Part shown: positions 5,380 through 8,631 of the stretch, piece after piece
Layout: the number at the start of each line of letters is the position of its first letter
Numbering within the stretch: the first letter of the stretch is position 1
Origin: Thermoplasmatales archaeon ex4484_6
GTDB lineage: Archaea > Thermoplasmatota > Penumbrarchaeia > Penumbrarchaeales > Penumbrarchaeaceae
Reading direction: 5' to 3'
DNA length: 8,631 nt
NCBI GenBank assembly: GCA_002254385.1
Contig: NJDO01000069.1
Coordinates: forward strand, 1 to 8,631
Made by a program: the position numbers and the translations under genes
Notes under the pieces: generated by a model
Databases searched by the model: none
Seen by the model: the letters and a program-made list of their open reading frames with translations, nothing else
Told to the model about the DNA's origin: nothing

Positions 5380-8300
5380 TTGTTGATATCCGGAATGGAT
5401 ATTCCCCTCATCCAGGCGGGTGAACATTTTCCCTCTGACCTCCAAGATTCAGATGGTGATGGCAGACCGGACGAGTTCGAGGTATGGCAGGGGCTGAATG
5501 AAGATGAGAATGATGTTGAATGGACCTTTCTTGTCTACTGCTGCGGTGATGATGTTCCCTGTGGAAATAGAATGGGGACGATTCTGCCGGAAATGTGGGA
5601 ATTCATCGAAAAACTCTCATGGGTGGGCTGCACGGACAATATCAGTATTGTCGTCCAGTTCGACGGAAACGACCAGCTATACGGATATCATCCGGACATG
5701 TTCTGGAACAGCATTCCCAATAATGTCGACAAGCCTCATATCAGCGAAACAAGTACCAGAAGATTCCTGGTTGGAAAGGATTCCACCGGATGGGACCCAT
5801 CAATGATCCTGGATGAGGACTGTGCAAACAATACACTCATCGATCTTTACGATGTTACTGATTGGGACCCAAAGGGTACGGGCGGATCCCACAATTCCAC
5901 TCATTGGGAAGCTAACATGGCAGACCCCCTTGTTCTGCATGAGTTCATAAGTTGGGGATTGGACACATTCCCTTCGGACAATTACTGCCTTTACGTGGAT
6001 TCCCACGGTGATGGAATAACGGGTTTTGCATATGATTACCGCCCGAACGAGGAACCGACCACCACTATCAAGGATGTTCTAAACTTGAGCGATATCAGAA
6101 AGGTTGGAGACCTTCTACTTGATGAGGAGCCTCAAAAGAATCTGGATATCGTTATGCTCCAGTCCTGTTTGATGGGAAATATCGAATTCTGTCATGAGTT
6201 CTCCAGATTTTGCGACTATTATGTGGCCTCCGAGAACGTCATGCACATCACCGGCAATCAGGATGATGTCGTACTTCAAAGTCTGGATGAAGATCCCCAA
6301 TTGAGTCCTGCAAGACTTGCCAGGGAATTCATAGATGTTGAGTACATCTATTCCAGGGACAAGGTCATAAATCCCCCGTGGAATATCATGGACTGGGATG
6401 GAAGGGAGAGGCTGACCTTCTCGAGCATCAACTGCACACAACTTAGGAATTCAGACTTGATGGAAATGGCCAGCATTTTCAATCAGGCAGTGGTGGATGG
6501 TGTGGGACTGGACAAGGAATGGTATTTTCCGGCTCTTATGGGATCACTGTCAGCTGAAACAACAGACTGCTACACCAACGATTTCAACTATACCCAGATA
6601 GATTACCTTGAATTCCTGGAATACTGGAAGGATGTTGAGGGCCCTGATGATGGAATCCTTCCCCTTATCAGGGAAACGGCAGGGAACATCAGCTCCCTTC
6701 TCTGGAACGAGGACATCGATTCCAGGTCTATCGAATACGAGAAACATGACCTTGGCTTCTTTAAGAAAACATCCGGTCTTTCCATATACCTCCCTTTTGC
6801 ACCCTGCGAATGGAAGAACACATCCATTTATTACAGGAATTCCTCATTCGATGAGATGACCGGATGGAGTGAAGTGATCGACCTGTTACACAGAAATTTC
6901 GAACCATCTATTGATCCTATTGATAGGATATCAACATATCCAGGAATTCCTGTAACAACACAATTCGATGTCAAGGACCTCAATGGGGATGATGTTGAAT
7001 TGTCTGTGATATCATCCGATGCTCCATTCGAGATATCTGTGATAGAACCCTTTTCGATATCCTTCAATGCAACAGAGGAGCAAACAGGACTATATCATGC
7101 GACCCTGAGGTTCGATGACGGTAACGGTTCCTTCACAAACATGGTGATAGAGATAGAGGTCCTTCCATTTGACCGGCCGGTTCTTGTGGAGTCGGTCGGG
7201 AACCAGACTGCTTACGTCGGAGAGGAATTCATTCTCAATGTCAATGTATCAGATGAAGATCCGGATGATATTATCACAGTGGAATGTGAATATCCAGGGG
7301 CTGGTGAGTGCTGGATGGATGAAGAATGGAACCTGCACATCATACCTCTTGAGAAGGATATTGGTATCAATAATGTTAGATTGGAGTTCTCGGACAACAA
7401 CGGTTCTCTATACATTTTATCATTCAACCTCTCGGTGATATGGAGGAATGCCCCCCCTGAAGGTCCCCGTCACATAAACATCACCACTCGAGCCGGAGAG
7501 AAATATTCCGTGGAATTCGGAATCGAAGATCCGGATGGGGATAATATTTCAATTGAACATGATGGGCCCGTTCCGGATTGGATGACCATTGTATTCGATT
7601 CCGTACTTTCAATTACTGTTCGACCCACCAGCGGGGATACGGGCGTATGGGACCTGAGCCTGTTGTTCAAAGATCCCAAAGGGGGAATGCTTGAGGTCCT
7701 CCTAACTGTGAATGTTGAAGAGGCCCTGCCCCCGATCCTTCTTCTACCAGAGGTAATAACCTTAAAAGAGAGAGAGAGGCTCTCATTTGCTTTGAACACG
7801 GATTATACAGGGAACGGGACAGTGAGGTTCGAGGTTAATTGTGGAGAATGCGATTTCCTCATACTGGAAGAGGCCTCTTTCCGACTTCTTCCTGTTGATG
7901 GAGACCATGGTTCATATGATATTGAATTCGAGACGATACTCGTGAACGGAACCACAAGGACCTCGAACCATACGATAATTGTTGAAATGAACACTTCCAC
8001 TCTTGATGTGTCCATCGAGATATTACCCGATACAGGCCCCTACAGGGTTGGAGATATGGTGATAATTGAGGTCCTGTACACGGGCTACAGTGGGACAATT
8101 GAATTCTCCATAACCATAGAAGTGGATGGTAATGTCGTATCCACGGAATATGGAACAGAGGCTTCCCATGTCATTACCGGTGGATCGGTCATGAAGGTCA
8201 TTGTGGATTATGGGAGTATGGATCCCACCATTGAACCCGTGATCATTGAAATAGGGAATGATGAAGGCGAGGGGGAAGAGGGTATCGACACATTCCTGAT

Positions 8301-8403
8301 GATAGGGATCGCCGCGGGTTTCGTTATCATGTTCCTCGCTGTCCTTTTGGGTTTCATTCTCAGGAAACAACCATTGGATGAAGAGTCATATGTCGAGGAA
8401 TGA
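5380..8403 (+). CDS. Membrane-anchored C11 (clostripain-like) cysteine protease with Ig/cadherin-like domains
   Basis: 1007 codons from the TTG at 5380; the real start is probably near 5312 (signal peptide disrupted). Numbering from 5380, D23-S-D-G-D-G...D31..E34 is a complete EF-hand-type calcium loop. The C11 domain spans about 45-507, opening with WTFLVYCCGDD (48-58). The catalytic dyad is H209 in DSHGDG and C263 in LQSCLMGNIE, 54 residues apart, close to the 55 of clostripain (H176/C231). The residue two before the Cys, normally the Asp that reads Arg/Lys at P1, is Gln261. About five beta-sandwich, Ig/cadherin-like repeats follow (about 510-598, 600-690, 690-782, 784-870, 872-963), rich in N-x-S/T. 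A transmembrane helix (about 972-994) and a short acidic tail follow. It would act outside the cell on proteins. Confidence in the family is high; substrate is unknown. Confidence 0.9.
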   Translation: MLISGMDIPLIQAGEHFPSDLQDSDGDGRPDEFEVWQGLNEDENDVEWTFLVYCCGDDVPCGNRMGTILPEMWEFIEKLSWVGCTDNISIVVQFDGNDQLYGYHPDMFWNSIPNNVDKPHISETSTRRFLVGKDSTGWDPSMILDEDCANNTLIDLYDVTDWDPKGTGGSHNSTHWEANMADPLVLHEFISWGLDTFPSDNYCLYVDSHGDGITGFAYDYRPNEEPTTTIKDVLNLSDIRKVGDLLLDEEPQKNLDIVMLQSCLMGNIEFCHEFSRFCDYYVASENVMHITGNQDDVVLQSLDEDPQLSPARLAREFIDVEYIYSRDKVINPPWNIMDWDGRERLTFSSINCTQLRNSDLMEMASIFNQAVVDGVGLDKEWYFPALMGSLSAETTDCYTNDFNYTQIDYLEFLEYWKDVEGPDDGILPLIRETAGNISSLLWNEDIDSRSIEYEKHDLGFFKKTSGLSIYLPFAPCEWKNTSIYYRNSSFDEMTGWSEVIDLLHRNFEPSIDPIDRISTYPGIPVTTQFDVKDLNGDDVELSVISSDAPFEISVIEPFSISFNATEEQTGLYHATLRFDDGNGSFTNMVIEIEVLPFDRPVLVESVGNQTAYVGEEFILNVNVSDEDPDDIITVECEYPGAGECWMDEEWNLHIIPLEKDIGINNVRLEFSDNNGSLYILSFNLSVIWRNAPPEGPRHINITTRAGEKYSVEFGIEDPDGDNISIEHDGPVPDWMTIVFDSVLSITVRPTSGDTGVWDLSLLFKDPKGGMLEVLLTVNVEEALPPILLLPEVITLKERERLSFALNTDYTGNGTVRFEVNCGECDFLILEEASFRLLPVDGDHGSYDIEFETILVNGTTRTSNHTIIVEMNTSTLDVSIEILPDTGPYRVGDMVIIEVLYTGYSGTIEFSITIEVDGNVVSTEYGTEASHVITGGSVMKVIVDYGSMDPTIEPVIIEIGNDEGEGEEGIDTFLMIGIAAGFVIMFLAVLLGFILRKQPLDEESYVEE

Positions 8404-8425
8404 AAGGATCTTTTCTGATACCTTC

Positions 8426-8433
8426 ATATAAAA
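8426..8433 (+). promoter_or_regulatory. TATA box of tRNA-Ala
   Basis: ATATAAAA is centred about 37 bp before the mature tRNA 5' end, predicting a start near 8456 and a short leader removed by RNase P. Confidence 0.5.
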
Positions 8434-8466
8434 GGTTGCAATAACAAGGACGACAACCAAATCTTT

Positions 8467-8540
8467 GGGCCGGTAGATCAGCTCGGTAGATCGCTTGCTT
8501 CGCAAGCAAGAGGCCTCGGGTTCAAATCCCGACCGGTCCA
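8467..8540 (+). tRNA. tRNA-Ala (anticodon CGC), intronless
   Basis: Complete cloverleaf: acceptor GGGCCGG/CCGGTCC, D-stem GATC/GATC, anticodon stem CTTGC/GCAAG, loop TTCGCAA with anticodon CGC (reads GCG), variable AGGCC, T-stem TCGGG/CCCGA and T-loop TTCAAAT. The third acceptor pair is G3-U70, the alanine identity element, and base 73 is A. CCA is not encoded. Confidence 0.96.
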
Positions 8541-8588
8541 CTTTTCCCTTTTATTGATTTATCATTGCTGGGGAAAAGTGGTCCGGTC
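8531..8588. repeat. Inverted repeat joining the tRNA-Ala 3' end to downstream DNA
   Basis: The 18 bases 8531-8548 (last T-stem bases, 3' acceptor strand, A73 and 8 trailer bases) recur inverted at 8571-8588, matching at 17 of 18. The one difference lies at 8537, the U70 of the G-U identity pair. The spacer is 22 nt. No tRNA 5' half accompanies the inverted copy. Confidence 0.85.
8541..8553 (+). terminator. T-rich terminator of tRNA-Ala
   Basis: CTTTTCCCTTTTA directly follows base 73; two T4 runs suit archaeal termination. Confidence 0.5.
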
Positions 8589-8593
8589 TGTAG

Positions 8594-8631
8594 ACTAAAG
8601 GTGATTGCATTTGATTTGATTCTCCTTTAGT
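8594..8631. repeat. Inverted repeat at the right edge
   Basis: ACTAAAGG (8594-8601) and CCTTTAGT (8624-8631) are perfect inverted arms around a 22-nt AT-rich centre. The window stops at the last base of the arm, so extent and meaning cannot be judged; a terminator hairpin or an element end are both possible. Confidence 0.4.

Noticed and set aside
8571..8588. A second tRNA-Ala on the minus strand
   Set aside because: Only the 3' acceptor strand and trailer are present; no D-arm, anticodon arm or 5' acceptor strand can be found beside it.

Overview
The window looks archaeal, most likely from the Thermoplasmata side of the Euryarchaeota. Promoters are of the TATA/BRE type and at least two sit where a leaderless transcript would begin. 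Neither tRNA gene encodes CCA, the phosphoglycerate kinase is of the archaeal kind, and the two exported or membrane proteins look archaeal. A secreted clostripain-type protease would suit an organism that feeds on detrital protein; such enzymes have been reported from sediment Thermoplasmata such as marine benthic group D. The lineage is an inference and was not tested by any search.

Left part (1-2237): a tRNA-Thr(CGU) gene on the minus strand carries the right-hand copy of an 85-bp direct repeat (2094-2178). The other copy (99-183) lies 1,995 bp away and includes only the last 14 bases of the tRNA. Between the copies is a two-gene minus-strand operon that looks like a type IV (AbiE-like) toxin-antitoxin or abortive-infection module. 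It consists of a winged-helix regulator (992-1984) followed, with a 20-nt overlap, by a nucleotidyltransferase (289-1011). Upstream are a leaderless-type TATA box and a tandem set of GTATC/GATAC palindromes that look like operators. The simplest reading is a small att-bounded defence cassette in the tRNA-Thr locus with no integrase of its own.

Middle (2297-5208): pgk (3-phosphoglycerate kinase) on the minus strand and a divergent plus-strand gene for an RDD-family membrane protein. The latter ends in a long charged cytoplasmic linker and a helix-hairpin-helix domain. Their promoters face away from each other across a 284-bp gap.

Right part (5209-8631): a large membrane-anchored C11 (clostripain) cysteine protease with an EF-hand-like loop, a His/Cys dyad, about five Ig/cadherin-like domains and a C-terminal transmembrane anchor. 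Its signal peptide is readable in frame but lacks a normal start codon. One extra G in a G5 run would join it to an ATG placed correctly for a leaderless transcript. A tRNA-Ala(CGC) gene follows, with an inverted copy of its own 3' end just downstream.

The most noteworthy points are the att-flanked AbiE-like cassette, the inverted partial copies of each tRNA's own 3' region downstream of both tRNA genes, the C at T-loop position 55 of tRNA-Thr, and the Gln that replaces the usual S1-pocket Asp next to the protease's catalytic Cys.
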